Shown: positions 1 through 6,802, numbered from the stretch's first letter. The stretch is 11,965 nucleotides of DNA from Caulobacteraceae bacterium (GCA_947456005.1 CANGRP010000046.1:1-11965), one strand, 5' to 3'. A program made the numbers and translations. The notes: generated by a model not told the origin, from the letters alone.

Positions 1-30
1 CCCAAGCTGTCCCGTCGACTTCACTGACAT
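1..30 (-). CDS. 5' end of an unidentified gene (partial)
   Basis: On the minus strand an ATG at 30-28 opens a frame reading MSVKSTGQLG up to the window edge. A GGAGG stands 7 nt upstream of the ATG, inside a run reading GGCGGCGGAGGATTTGCG, so initiation looks credible. The gene would be co-directional with and downstream of the thiolase gene, about 136 bp away. Ten codons are too few to recognise a family. The call rests only on the ribosome-binding site, the ATG and the open frame, and it could be chance. Confidence 0.4.
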   Translation of the reverse strand, partial: MSVKSTGQLG

Positions 31-84
31 CGCAAATCCTCCGCCGCCAAAGCAGGGAATCACGATCCGGGGATTTCGCAATAG

Positions 85-124
85 TCCCCCAGGGGGAGCT
101 GTCAGCGAAGCTGACTGAGGGGGT
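85..124. repeat. REP-like palindromic intergenic element
   Basis: Nested inverted repeats fill this non-coding stretch. TCCCCC at 85-90 faces GGGGGA at 92-97. GTCAGC at 101-106 faces GCTGAC at 110-115 across a GAA loop. The first C-run can also pair with GGGGG at 119-123. The layout resembles the short dispersed palindromes I recall between genes in Caulobacterales and sphingomonads. Lying just past the thiolase stop, it may also end that transcript. Only one copy is in the window, so dispersal is inferred. Confidence 0.45.
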
Positions 125-166
125 CAACGGCGGCTCAGCCGAACCTTTCGAAGCTGAACCTGCGGC

Positions 167-1357
167 TCAGAACAGCTCCACCGCGATCGCGGTCGCCTCG
201 CCGCCGCCGATGCAGAGGCTGGCGAGGCCTCGCCGGCCGCCGCGCGCCTGGAGGGCCGAGACCAGGGTGGCGAGGATGCGGGCGCCTGAGGCGCCGATGG
301 GATGGCCGAGGGCGCAGGCGCCGCCGTTGACGTTCAGCTTCTCGTCCGGGATGTCGAGCTCCCGGGCGGCGAGCATGGCCACGACGGCGAAGGCCTCGTT
401 GACCTCGAACAGGTCCACCTGGTCCGCCGTCCAGCCGGCCTTGGCCAGGGCCCTGCGCAGGGCGGGCCCGGGGGCCGTGGCGAACTTCGCCGGCTCCTGG
501 GCGTGCGCGGCGTGGGCGACGATCCGGGCGACGGGATTGAGGCCCAGCCGCTCGGCCACCGAGGCCCGGGTCAGGACCAGGGCCGCCGCTCCGTCGGAGA
601 TAGAGCTGGCGTTGGCGGCGGTGATGGCGCCGTCCTTGGCGAAGGCCGGCTTCAGGGTCGGGATGCGGGCCGGATCGGCGCGCCCGGGCTGCTCATCCGC
701 GTGGACCGTCTCCAGGCCCTTCCGCCCGGCGATCTCCACCGCGACGATCTCGCGGTCGAAGGCGCCCGAGGCCTGGGCGGTCCGGGCGCGCTCCAGGGAT
801 CGGATGGCGTAGGCGTCCATGGCCTCGCGGCCGACCTGGTGGGCCCGGGCGGTCTCCTCGGCGAAGGATCCCATGAGGCGGCCCGGCTCATAGGCGTCTT
901 CCAGGCCGTCCAGGTACATGGAGTCCGAGACCACGTCGTGGCCGATGCGGGCGCCGCCCCGGTGCTTGGCCAGCAGGTAGGGGGCGTTGGTCATGCTCTC
1001 CATGCCGCCGGCGACGATGATGTCCGCTGAACCCGCCGCCAGGGCGTCGTGGGCCAGGATGGCCGCCTGCATGCCGGAGCCGCACATCTTGTTCACGGTG
1101 GTCGCCTGGCAGGACTGGGACAGCCCCGCCCCGAGGGCCGCCTGGCGCGCCGGCGCCTGGCCCAGTCCGCCGGGCAGGACGCAGCCCATGTAGATCTGCT
1201 CGACGCCCGCGGGGTCGACGCCTGAGCGCGCGACTGCGGCGCGCACGGCGGCGGCGCCCAGGTCGGTGGCCTTGGCGGCGGAAAGGACGCCCTGGAAGCC
1301 GCCCATGGGGGTGCGGGCGTAGGCGGCGATGACGACGGGATCGGAGGTCTGGGTCAT
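167..1357 (-). CDS. Acetyl-CoA C-acetyltransferase (thiolase family)
   Basis: This 396-residue protein is a thiolase II type enzyme. Such enzymes condense two acetyl-CoA to acetoacetyl-CoA or run the reverse cleavage, in the cytoplasm. The family's catalytic set is visible: the acyl-accepting Cys92 in VNKMCGSGMQ, His352 in CALGHPIGASG, and the proton-transferring Cys382 in SLCIGGGEA. NEAFA, typical of the C-terminal half, is also present. Length matches the roughly 390-residue family norm. The ATG at 1357-1355 has AAGG about 5 nt upstream. No phaB/phbB or beta-oxidation partner is adjacent, so I cannot tell whether it serves polyhydroxybutyrate synthesis, ketone or amino-acid catabolism. It is divergent from the SOUL-protein gene with 98 bp between them. 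Confidence 0.93.
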   Translation of the reverse strand: MTQTSDPVVIAAYARTPMGGFQGVLSAAKATDLGAAAVRAAVARSGVDPAGVEQIYMGCVLPGGLGQAPARQAALGAGLSQSCQATTVNKMCGSGMQAAILAHDALAAGSADIIVAGGMESMTNAPYLLAKHRGGARIGHDVVSDSMYLDGLEDAYEPGRLMGSFAEETARAHQVGREAMDAYAIRSLERARTAQASGAFDREIVAVEIAGRKGLETVHADEQPGRADPARIPTLKPAFAKDGAITAANASSISDGAAALVLTRASVAERLGLNPVARIVAHAAHAQEPAKFATAPGPALRRALAKAGWTADQVDLFEVNEAFAVVAMLAARELDIPDEKLNVNGGACALGHPIGASGARILATLVSALQARGGRRGLASLCIGGGEATAIAVELF

Positions 1358-1386
1358 GCCGCCTTCTTACAACCGCCGGGGGGACG

Positions 1387-1411
1387 CGGGAACGCCCCCG
1401 TTTGGTTCCCG
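1387..1411. promoter_or_regulatory. Inverted repeat between divergent thiolase and SOUL genes
   Basis: CGGGAAC at 1387-1393 is perfectly mirrored by GTTCCCG at 1405-1411, an 11-nt gap apart. An alternative inner stem pairs AACG with CGTT. It lies in the 98-bp divergent spacer, where an operator could control both genes. No clear promoter boxes were found around it. A chance dyad in GC-rich DNA is possible. Confidence 0.25.
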
Positions 1412-1455
1412 ACGCGCGGCGCCCCATACTGTCCCCACGCAGCCGGAGAACAGCC

Positions 1456-2163
1456 ATGGGCCTTGGCGAGATCCTGATCACCCTTCTGGCCGGGATCGGC
1501 CAGCTTGTCGGTATCCGGGCGGGGACCGAACAGCCCCCCTACGAAGTCGTGGGCCGGGTCGGGGACGCCGAGATCCGCCGCTACGCCCCGCAGATCGCGG
1601 CGGAGGCCGTCGTCGAGGGTCCGGTGGAGACCGCCCGCAATGAGGGCTTCCGGCAGGTGGCCGGCTACATCTTCGGGGACAATACGGCCAAGGCCTCTGT
1701 GGCGATGACCGCGCCAGTGGTCCAAGGCCGCGAGCCGTCGGGCGGCTCCCAGTCCATCGCCATGACCGCTCCCGTGGTCCAGGCCCGGGCGGGCCGCAGC
1801 GAGTCCATCGCCATGACCTCCCGGGTGGTCCAGCAGCCCGCGGGCGCGGAGTCCTGGTCGATCCAGTTCATCATGCCGTCGAAGTACACGATAGCGACCC
1901 TGCCCCAGCCCAACGATCCCCGGGTGCGGCTGGTCGAGATCCCGGCCCGTACCTTCGCCGTGGTGAGGTTCTCGGGCCTGGGCCGGGAAGACGCGGTCGC
2001 CCGCCACGAGAAGGCCCTGGATGCGGCCCTGGCGGGATCCTCCTGGCGGGCGGTGGGCGAGCCCGTGACCTGGTACTACGACCCGCCCTGGACCGTGCCC
2101 TTCCTGAGGCGCAACGAGGTCGCCCGGCCGGTGGAAGCGGTTACTTCAGCGCCGACGCAATGA
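1456..2163 (+). CDS. SOUL-family heme-binding protein
   Basis: The 235-residue product has SOUL/HEBP hallmarks. It has the early PPYEVV...AEIRRYAPQIAAEAVVEG stretch, GFRQVAGYIFGDN, a KxxVAMTAPV segment, and a C-terminal PFLRRNEV signature. The family binds heme or tetrapyrroles; the bacterial role is poorly defined, so no process is assigned. I chose the ATG at 1456 because GGAG lies 7 nt upstream and the protein then begins with MGLGEILITLLAG. That hydrophobic start (about residues 4-20) might be a membrane anchor or export signal. An in-frame start at 1402 would add 18 unrelated-looking residues. The protein is odd in carrying three copies of the S(I/V)AMTxxVVQ motif. Its 3' end overlaps convergent mnmA by 23 bp. 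Confidence 0.88.
   Translation: MGLGEILITLLAGIGQLVGIRAGTEQPPYEVVGRVGDAEIRRYAPQIAAEAVVEGPVETARNEGFRQVAGYIFGDNTAKASVAMTAPVVQGREPSGGSQSIAMTAPVVQARAGRSESIAMTSRVVQQPAGAESWSIQFIMPSKYTIATLPQPNDPRVRLVEIPARTFAVVRFSGLGREDAVARHEKALDAALAGSSWRAVGEPVTWYYDPPWTVPFLRRNEVARPVEAVTSAPTQ
1696..1833 (+). repeat. Three in-frame copies of S(I/V)AMT(A/S)xVVQ in the SOUL protein
   Basis: The encoded motif occurs at 1696-1725 (SVAMTAPVVQ), 1753-1782 (SIAMTAPVVQ) and 1804-1833 (SIAMTSRVVQ), at periods of 57 and 51 nt. Linkers are rich in Gly, Ser, Arg and Glu. SOUL proteins usually show this IAMTAPV segment, but I know it mainly as one copy. The third copy has lost the Ala-Pro pair. The pattern suggests local in-frame duplication followed by divergence. 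Confidence 0.8.
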
Positions 2164-3301
2164 AGCCGCCGCCCAGGACCCTGTCGGGGTCCTCGGGGGC
2201 GTAGAGCACGCAGGCCTGGCCCGGCGAGACCCCGTACTCCGGCGCCTCGAAGATCACCCTCGCCTCCCCGGCCTCCAGGCCCAGGCGCGCGGCGACCGGT
2301 TCGGCGGTCGAGCGCACCCGCGCCAGGACCGGCCGCGCGCCGGACGCCGCAGCCTGCAGCCCGGCCTCGTCGCCCAGCCAGTTGGTCTCCTTCAGCGAGA
2401 CCGCCCGGGTCGCCAGGGCCTCCCGGGGACCCACCAGGACGCGGCGCGTCGCGGCGTCGATGCCCACGACATAGAGGGGATCGCCCACGGCCACGCTGAG
2501 GCCGCGCCTCTGGCCGATGGTGTAGCGGGTCACGCCCTCGTGCCGGCCCAGAACACGGCCATCCAGGTGGACGATATCGCCCGGCTCGGCGCCCTGGGGC
2601 CTCAGGCGGTCGATCACCGTGGTGTAGCGCCCCTCAGGCACGAAGCAGATGTCCTGGCTGTCCGGCTTGTCCGCCACGGCCAGGCCTAGCTCCGTCGCCA
2701 GGGCCCGCACCTCGGCCTTGGGCAGGCCGCCCAGGGGGAAGCGCAGATAGTCCAGCTGGTCGCGGGTGGTGGCGAAGAGGAAGTAGGACTGGTCCCGGGC
2801 CGGATCGACGGCGCGCCGGAGCTGGGGACGGAAACTCCCCTCCCCGCGCTGGACGTAGTGGCCAGTGGCCATGGCGGCGGCGCCCAGGTCCCGGGCGGTG
2901 TCGACCAGGTCCCGGAACTTCACCGTCTGGTTGCACCGGATGCAGGGCACCGGCGTCTCGCCGCGCAGATAGGCGTCGGCGAAGTCGTCGATCACCTGCT
3001 GGCGGAACCGGCTTTCGTAGTCGAGGACATAGTGAGGGATGCCCAGGGCCTCAGCCGCCGTGCGGGCGTCGTGAATGTCCTGGCCGGCGCAGCAGGCGCC
3101 CTTCCGCTGGATGGCCGCGCCATGGTCGTAGAGCTGCAGGGTCACGCCGACGACGTCGTATCCGGCCCGGGCCAGCAGGGCGGCGGTCACGGTGGAATCC
3201 ACCCCGCCGGACATGGCGGCAAGCACCCGCGCCCCCGCCGGCAGGCCCACGGCCCGGCGGGTTTCGGCGATGAGGGGCTCGGTGAGGACAGCCGCGGTCA
3301 T
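2141..3301 (-). CDS. mnmA: tRNA-specific 2-thiouridylase MnmA
   Basis: MnmA adenylates and then thiolates U34 of tRNA Lys, Glu and Gln in the cytoplasm, taking sulfur from a relay fed by a cysteine desulfurase. The 386-residue product has the ATP PP-loop SGGVDST at residues 31-37 and the catalytic Cys120 in PVPCIRC. The partner Cys219 lies in SQDICFVPEG, and ARDQSYFLF and YTIGQRRGL are also present. These are all the expected landmarks at normal spacing, and the C-terminal beta-barrel region is complete. The start at 3301 has no clear Shine-Dalgarno sequence; the upstream bases read CTAGATAGCTCCC. It sits 42 bp downstream of flgL on the same strand with no visible terminator, so read-through from the flagellar operon is possible. 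Its end overlaps the convergent SOUL gene. Confidence 0.96.
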   Translation of the reverse strand: MTAAVLTEPLIAETRRAVGLPAGARVLAAMSGGVDSTVTAALLARAGYDVVGVTLQLYDHGAAIQRKGACCAGQDIHDARTAAEALGIPHYVLDYESRFRQQVIDDFADAYLRGETPVPCIRCNQTVKFRDLVDTARDLGAAAMATGHYVQRGEGSFRPQLRRAVDPARDQSYFLFATTRDQLDYLRFPLGGLPKAEVRALATELGLAVADKPDSQDICFVPEGRYTTVIDRLRPQGAEPGDIVHLDGRVLGRHEGVTRYTIGQRRGLSVAVGDPLYVVGIDAATRRVLVGPREALATRAVSLKETNWLGDEAGLQAAASGARPVLARVRSTAEPVAARLGLEAGEARVIFEAPEYGVSPGQACVLYAPEDPDRVLGGGFIASALK

Positions 3302-3343
3302 GGGAGCTATCTAGTCCCGGTCGGCGGCTTTTGCGAGCCGCGC

Positions 3344-4273
3344 CTACTGGAGGAAGTTCAGGAGGGAGACGTTCTTCAGGGTGATGAAGACCTGGGAGGA
3401 GGCCTGGACCGCCTGCTGGGCCTGGGTGAGGGCCGTCGCGGCCTTGGCCATGTCCGCGTCGGAGATGTCGCCGATCATGCCCTGAACCGTCGTCTGGCGT
3501 GCGGAGAGCCGGGATTCCACGCCGTCTAGCTGGTCCTGCACCACGCCGTTTCGGGCGGCCGCCTCCACCAGGCCCTTGTGGACCGAGTCCCAGACCGCGA
3601 GCTGGCTCTGAAGGAAGGTCTTCTGGGCCGCGGTCAAGCTGCCGGTGAAGGGACCGTCGGGGCCCTCCTGAAAGGCCTGGATATCCCGGAACGCGTTCAG
3701 AGCCGCTGTTCCGAGGTCGTCAGCGACCTGGCCGATCTCGAGGATGGTGGTCTCATCCACACGCACCTTCTCGATGTAGTCGTCGTTCTCGAAGGAATCG
3801 GCGACGGCGGTCGGCGATGCCGTCAGGTCCTCGAGCCTCGTCGCCGACACTGGCCGCGTATCGACCTGACCGCCGGCGAAGACAAACTTGCCGGCGTACT
3901 GGGTGTTGAAGGCGCCGATTGCGTTGGCGAACTCCCCGCGGACGGAGGTCATGAAGGCGGCGGCGTTGTTGGCGGCGATGGCGTTCGCGATCGCCTTCCG
4001 GGTGTTGTCGGCCGCCTCGGCAGCCTTGTTGAGCCCAAGGTCCTGGGTTTCCAACCGGTTCGAGGTGAAGATGTTCTGGTCGGTGAAGGCCGTCAGGCGG
4101 GTACTCAGGGTCTGCATGGCGGTCAGCACCTGGGCGTCCCGGGAGTAGGCCTTCAGGTCAGTCCCGACCTTGCCTGAGCTGAGCTGGTCCCCCGCTTCGA
4201 CCTGCCTCTGCTGGGCCGACATCAGGTTGCTGAGGACCGATGCGTAGCTGCCGCTCGTGGATACCCGGGTCAT
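3344..4273 (-). CDS. flgL: Flagellar hook-filament junction protein FlgL (HAP3)
   Basis: FlgL is exported through the flagellar type III apparatus and joins the FlgK zone to the flagellin filament. The 309-residue protein has a flagellin-like N-terminal D0/D1 helix region: STSGSYASVLSNL, followed by a Gln-rich coil and QLSSGKV. Further in are FNTQYAGKFVFAGG, as in FlgL middle domains, and a C-terminal helix running from about ALTQAQQAVQASSQ to SLLNFLQ. It starts 11 bp after the flgK stop, with GAGG 6 nt before its ATG, so it is surely co-transcribed with flgK. True flagellin is less likely because of the flgK linkage and the FVFAGG core. Confidence 0.92.
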   Translation of the reverse strand: MTRVSTSGSYASVLSNLMSAQQRQVEAGDQLSSGKVGTDLKAYSRDAQVLTAMQTLSTRLTAFTDQNIFTSNRLETQDLGLNKAAEAADNTRKAIANAIAANNAAAFMTSVRGEFANAIGAFNTQYAGKFVFAGGQVDTRPVSATRLEDLTASPTAVADSFENDDYIEKVRVDETTILEIGQVADDLGTAALNAFRDIQAFQEGPDGPFTGSLTAAQKTFLQSQLAVWDSVHKGLVEAAARNGVVQDQLDGVESRLSARQTTVQGMIGDISDADMAKAATALTQAQQAVQASSQVFITLKNVSLLNFLQ

Positions 4274-4284
4274 TCAGGGCCTCG

Positions 4285-6378
4285 TCAGATGATGTTGGTC
4301 AGGACGTCGAACAGTTCCTTGGCCGCCTGGATCATGCGGGCCGAGGCGTTGAACGCCTGCTGGTAGGTGGTGAGCCGGACCAGCTCCTCGTCGATGTTCA
4401 CGCCTTCGACGGACTGCCGGCGCGTGCTGACCTCCTTCGAGACCGCCTCGGTCGTCAGGCGCTCGGTCTCGGCCGAGCTGGCGCGGCTGCCAATGGCGGC
4501 GCCGAACTGGGCGGCGTAGTCGATCAGCGACACGTTCAGGGCGCTCAGGTTGCCGACGGCGTCGAAGCTCGTCTTCAGTTCGCCGGCGGCGGCGAGGGCG
4601 CTGGCGCCCTGGCCGTTCCCCGGGCTGATGGCGGGGGTCCCGGTGGCGGCGGCCAGGTTGAGCTTGGAGAGGGCCAGCTTGTTGGGATCCGACTCGATCT
4701 TCGCATCGACGGACAGGCGGTTGGCGCGGGAATTCCTTTCGATCACCCCCAGGCCGAAGAGGGAGCTGATGGATGGCCCGCCGGCGCCGCGGCTGGTCTG
4801 GTCCTGCGAAACCGAAATCGAGACGGGAGGCGTGGTGCTGGGCGCGAAGCTGAGCTGGCCCTGGGCGTCCAGGGAGAAGGCGCCTACCAGCCCCACCCCG
4901 GTGGTGTTGGCGTTCAAGGCCGTCAGCAGATCCTGCATGGTCGTGCCCGCAGGCACCGCGACGGTGACGTCGCGGATGGGTTTTCCGTCCGCCTGGGACA
5001 GCCGGAAACTGATGGTCTCGCCGGCGGTGAACCCATGCGGATCGGTCGTCTTCAGGCCGGTCTCGTAGATGGTCTGCCCGGAACTACGGACCAGGTCGTT
5101 CAGCCCGAAGTAGTGGGAGAAGGCGCGCCCGGCCTTCTGGGAGGTTCCCTCGTCGATGGCGACCCCGTTCGGGGCGGTCGCCGACAGGGTCAGGGCCCGA
5201 TTGGTGAAACTCGCAGTCCCGAAGGCGCCGAGGGCGGTGTTGAGGCTGGTCAGGAAATTGGCGGGGGTGAAGCCTGTCGTGGGTCCGCCATCGACGCTTA
5301 GCGTGCCGGCGCTGAAGTCGATCTGGACCGTGCGCTGGACCACGCCGCTGGCGTTGGTGATCGCCAGGGTGGTCTGGCCGGTGAAGCCGCTGACTGCCGT
5401 CGGCAGGTCCAGGCCGGTGTCGCGACCCTCCAGCACGCTCCGGGCGGGAGAAGAGGTCGAAGCGTTATGGGCGGCGTTCAGGCGCTCCGCCGCCCGTGCG
5501 GCGAACTCGCCCAACTGCTCCGACAGGCCCGGCAGGTGGATGTCGCGCAGGTCCATGAGACCCCGGAGCTGGCCGCCTGTGACCGTGAGCGGCTGCTCGG
5601 GCCCGACCGGGTACTGGATCGCCAGGTAGCCGGGCGTGGAGTCCGTCGAGCGGTAGGCCACGGTGGCGGCGCCGTCACCGACAAGCTCGAAACCCTCCGC
5701 CGAGCGGATGGTGACCCCTCCGGCCGATCTCGGCTGGACCTGGATGTCCATGAGGGTCGCCAGCTTGTCGATCAGCCCTGACTGCACGTTCTCCGCGCCT
5801 GTGGAGTCGCCCGAGCCCACAGATGCCCGGCTGATGTCAGTGTTGAGCTTCGCGATCTGGGCGAGAAGGTCGTTGATGTCGCTGGCGGTGGCCGTGGCCT
5901 GCGCATCGGCGGCTGAAGCCATGCGCTTCAGCTCCTGGTTGATCCGGGCGGTCTGGTCGAAGAAGGTTTTGACCGCCGCGACGGACTGCGATCGCAGGAC
6001 ACCCGAGGTGGGGTTCTGGGCGGTGGACTCGAAGGTCGTCCAGACCTTGTCGAGGGCGGCGAAGTATCCGGTGTCTGAGGTCGGGTCGCCAAACAGGCTC
6101 TGTGCATTGTCCAGGTTGCTGGCGATCATGTCCCAGCGGCTGGCGGACGAACTGGCGGTCAGGCCCGCCGACACGAGGAACTGGTCGACGATCCGCCGGA
6201 CGCCGGAAACCTCCGTGCCGGAACCGACCCCGCCGATGACCCGGTGCTCCTGGTCGATCGCCTTCCGCACATAGCCGGGCGTGTTGACGTTGGCGATGTT
6301 GTCCGAGGCTGTCCGCAGGCCCGCCTGGGCCGCGACAAGTCCGGATGAGGCATTGCTCAGTACAGCCGTCAGAGACAT
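4285..6378 (-). CDS. flgK: Flagellar hook-associated protein FlgK (HAP1)
   Basis: FlgK forms the first junction ring on the hook tip and is a substrate of the flagellar export apparatus. The 697-residue product has the rod/hook/HAP N-terminal signature (SGLVAAQAGLRTASDNIANVNTPGY, about residues 10-35). It ends with the C-terminal signature NIDEELVRLTTYQQAFNASARMIQAAKELFDVL, described here only by its flanks NIDEEL and LFDVLTNII. The long middle carries Ser/Thr/Gly-rich surface domains. I chose the ATG at 6378-6376 because GAGGGGG lies about 9 nt upstream. A TTG at 6396 would place that ribosome-binding site inside the coding sequence. It leads the flgK-flgL unit, driven by a sigma-54 promoter near 6526-6541. 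Confidence 0.94.
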   Translation of the reverse strand: MSLTAVLSNASSGLVAAQAGLRTASDNIANVNTPGYVRKAIDQEHRVIGGVGSGTEVSGVRRIVDQFLVSAGLTASSSASRWDMIASNLDNAQSLFGDPTSDTGYFAALDKVWTTFESTAQNPTSGVLRSQSVAAVKTFFDQTARINQELKRMASAADAQATATASDINDLLAQIAKLNTDISRASVGSGDSTGAENVQSGLIDKLATLMDIQVQPRSAGGVTIRSAEGFELVGDGAATVAYRSTDSTPGYLAIQYPVGPEQPLTVTGGQLRGLMDLRDIHLPGLSEQLGEFAARAAERLNAAHNASTSSPARSVLEGRDTGLDLPTAVSGFTGQTTLAITNASGVVQRTVQIDFSAGTLSVDGGPTTGFTPANFLTSLNTALGAFGTASFTNRALTLSATAPNGVAIDEGTSQKAGRAFSHYFGLNDLVRSSGQTIYETGLKTTDPHGFTAGETISFRLSQADGKPIRDVTVAVPAGTTMQDLLTALNANTTGVGLVGAFSLDAQGQLSFAPSTTPPVSISVSQDQTSRGAGGPSISSLFGLGVIERNSRANRLSVDAKIESDPNKLALSKLNLAAATGTPAISPGNGQGASALAAAGELKTSFDAVGNLSALNVSLIDYAAQFGAAIGSRASSAETERLTTEAVSKEVSTRRQSVEGVNIDEELVRLTTYQQAFNASARMIQAAKELFDVLTNII

Positions 6379-6415
6379 GGGATTGAACCCCCTCAACCGG
6401 CAGCCCTTGCGCAGT

Positions 6416-6434
6416 CCCGGCGATTTCTGCCGGG
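6416..6434. promoter_or_regulatory. Perfect dyad CCCGGC-N7-GCCGGG, putative FlbD (ftr) site in flgK leader
   Basis: A perfect 6+7+6 inverted repeat is present. On the minus strand it reads CCCGGCAGAAATCGCCGGG. It is centred about 90 nt downstream of the predicted flgK start point and about 47 nt before the flgK ATG. In C. crescentus the sigma-54 activator FlbD binds GC-rich ftr elements, and I recall two lying downstream of the equivalent divergent promoter. Assignment to FlbD is by analogy. Confidence 0.5.
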
Positions 6435-6485
6435 CTCAATAGGTAGCGCCTGCGCGAGGCCTCCGAAAAAATCCTTTCATTTCAA

Positions 6486-6504
6486 CACGGCGATTTCTGC
6501 AGCC
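6486..6504. promoter_or_regulatory. Second, imperfect copy of the dyad, putative ftr site
   Basis: This segment shares 15 of 19 positions with the dyad at 6416-6434, including an exact CGGCGATTTCTGC 13-mer (6488-6500 versus 6418-6430). The copies are 70 bp apart, nearly seven helical turns. It lies about 20 nt downstream of the predicted flgK start point. Its right arm is degenerate. Confidence 0.45.
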
Positions 6505-6525
6505 GCTTTGAGATACCTGAGATGT

Positions 6526-6541
6526 CGCAAGACCCGGGCCA
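6526..6541 (-). promoter_or_regulatory. Sigma-54 promoter for flgK-flgL
   Basis: The minus strand reads TGGCCCGGGTCTTGCG, matching the -24/-12 pattern TGGCxCG-N4-TTGC with the required 10 bases between GG and GC. The predicted start point is near 6515, giving a leader of about 137 nt before the flgK ATG. Flagellar junction genes are sigma-54 (RpoN) dependent in Caulobacter, so position and sequence agree. Confidence 0.8.
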
Positions 6542-6618
6542 GCTGGGAACATGGTCTGGCCAAGCCGGCGCGAGCCCTTCCCAGGGCGGCAGGACTGGCC
6601 CGGTCCGGCCGGATTGCG

Positions 6619-6632
6619 CCCGGCAAAATCCG
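6619..6632 (+). promoter_or_regulatory. CCCGGC-type half site between divergent promoters, putative FlbD enhancer
   Basis: CCCGGCAAAATCCG shares its left arm and A-rich spacer with the dyad at 6416-6434 (CCCGGCAGAAATCG). It lies about 112 bp upstream of the predicted fliK start point and about 110 bp upstream of the flgK one. That is midway and at typical enhancer distance for both. The right arm is not conserved, so this is weaker than the leader dyad. Confidence 0.4.
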
Positions 6633-6681
6633 CACCTCCCGACCACCGGGCCCCAGGATAGGGCTGGGCTTTTTCCATAAA

Positions 6682-6694
6682 AATCAGCTATTTG
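6682..6694 (+). promoter_or_regulatory. IHF binding site upstream of fliK promoter
   Basis: AATCAGCTATTTG matches the IHF consensus WATCARNNNNTTR at every defined position. It sits within a short AT-rich run, about 18 bp upstream of the -24 element of the fliK promoter. It lies between that promoter and the putative enhancer, the usual place for a DNA bend that brings a sigma-54 activator to the polymerase. Confidence 0.6.
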
Positions 6695-6711
6695 AGACCA
6701 TGGGCGCGAGT

Positions 6712-6727
6712 TGGCGCGAAGGTTGCG
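6712..6727 (+). promoter_or_regulatory. Sigma-54 promoter for fliK-flgD-flgE(-sciP)
   Basis: TGGCGCGAAGGTTGCG gives TGGC and TTGC blocks with exactly 10 bases between the invariant GG and GC. The predicted start point is near 6738, leaving about 65 nt to the fliK start codon. With the IHF site just upstream, this is a typical RpoN-dependent flagellar promoter. Confidence 0.82.
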
Positions 6728-6802
6728 ACGTGAACAGCGAAGTCATGCGGCGCAGCAGGCGCCCCTTCTGTCGGAAGGTTCATCCGGCCCGGTCGCTTCG
6801 CC

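Noticed and set aside
302..1030. Long plus-strand frames opposite the thiolase gene
   Set aside because: The thiolase on the other strand has all catalytic residues. These frames are low-complexity Gly/Ala/Arg shadows.
4240..5301. Long 353-codon frame antisense to flgK
   Set aside because: It is Gly/Arg/Gln-rich with no recognisable domain, and it lies entirely opposite clear FlgK and FlgL coding sequence. Such frames are common in GC-rich DNA.
6551..6573. Possible third sigma-54 promoter (TGGCC...GGCGC, plus strand)
   Set aside because: One GG has 10-base spacing to a GC, but the -12 block lacks TTGC and the start would lie far upstream of fliK. The 6712 promoter is much better.
6596..6617. 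TGGCCCG followed by TTGC at 6614-6617 as a sigma-54 promoter
   Set aside because: The gap between GG and GC is 17 bases rather than 10, so it cannot act as a -24/-12 pair.
6436..6678. 80-codon minus-strand frame in the flgK-fliK spacer
   Set aside because: It overlaps the flgK promoter and a dyad, begins upstream of the predicted transcript start, and has no family resemblance.
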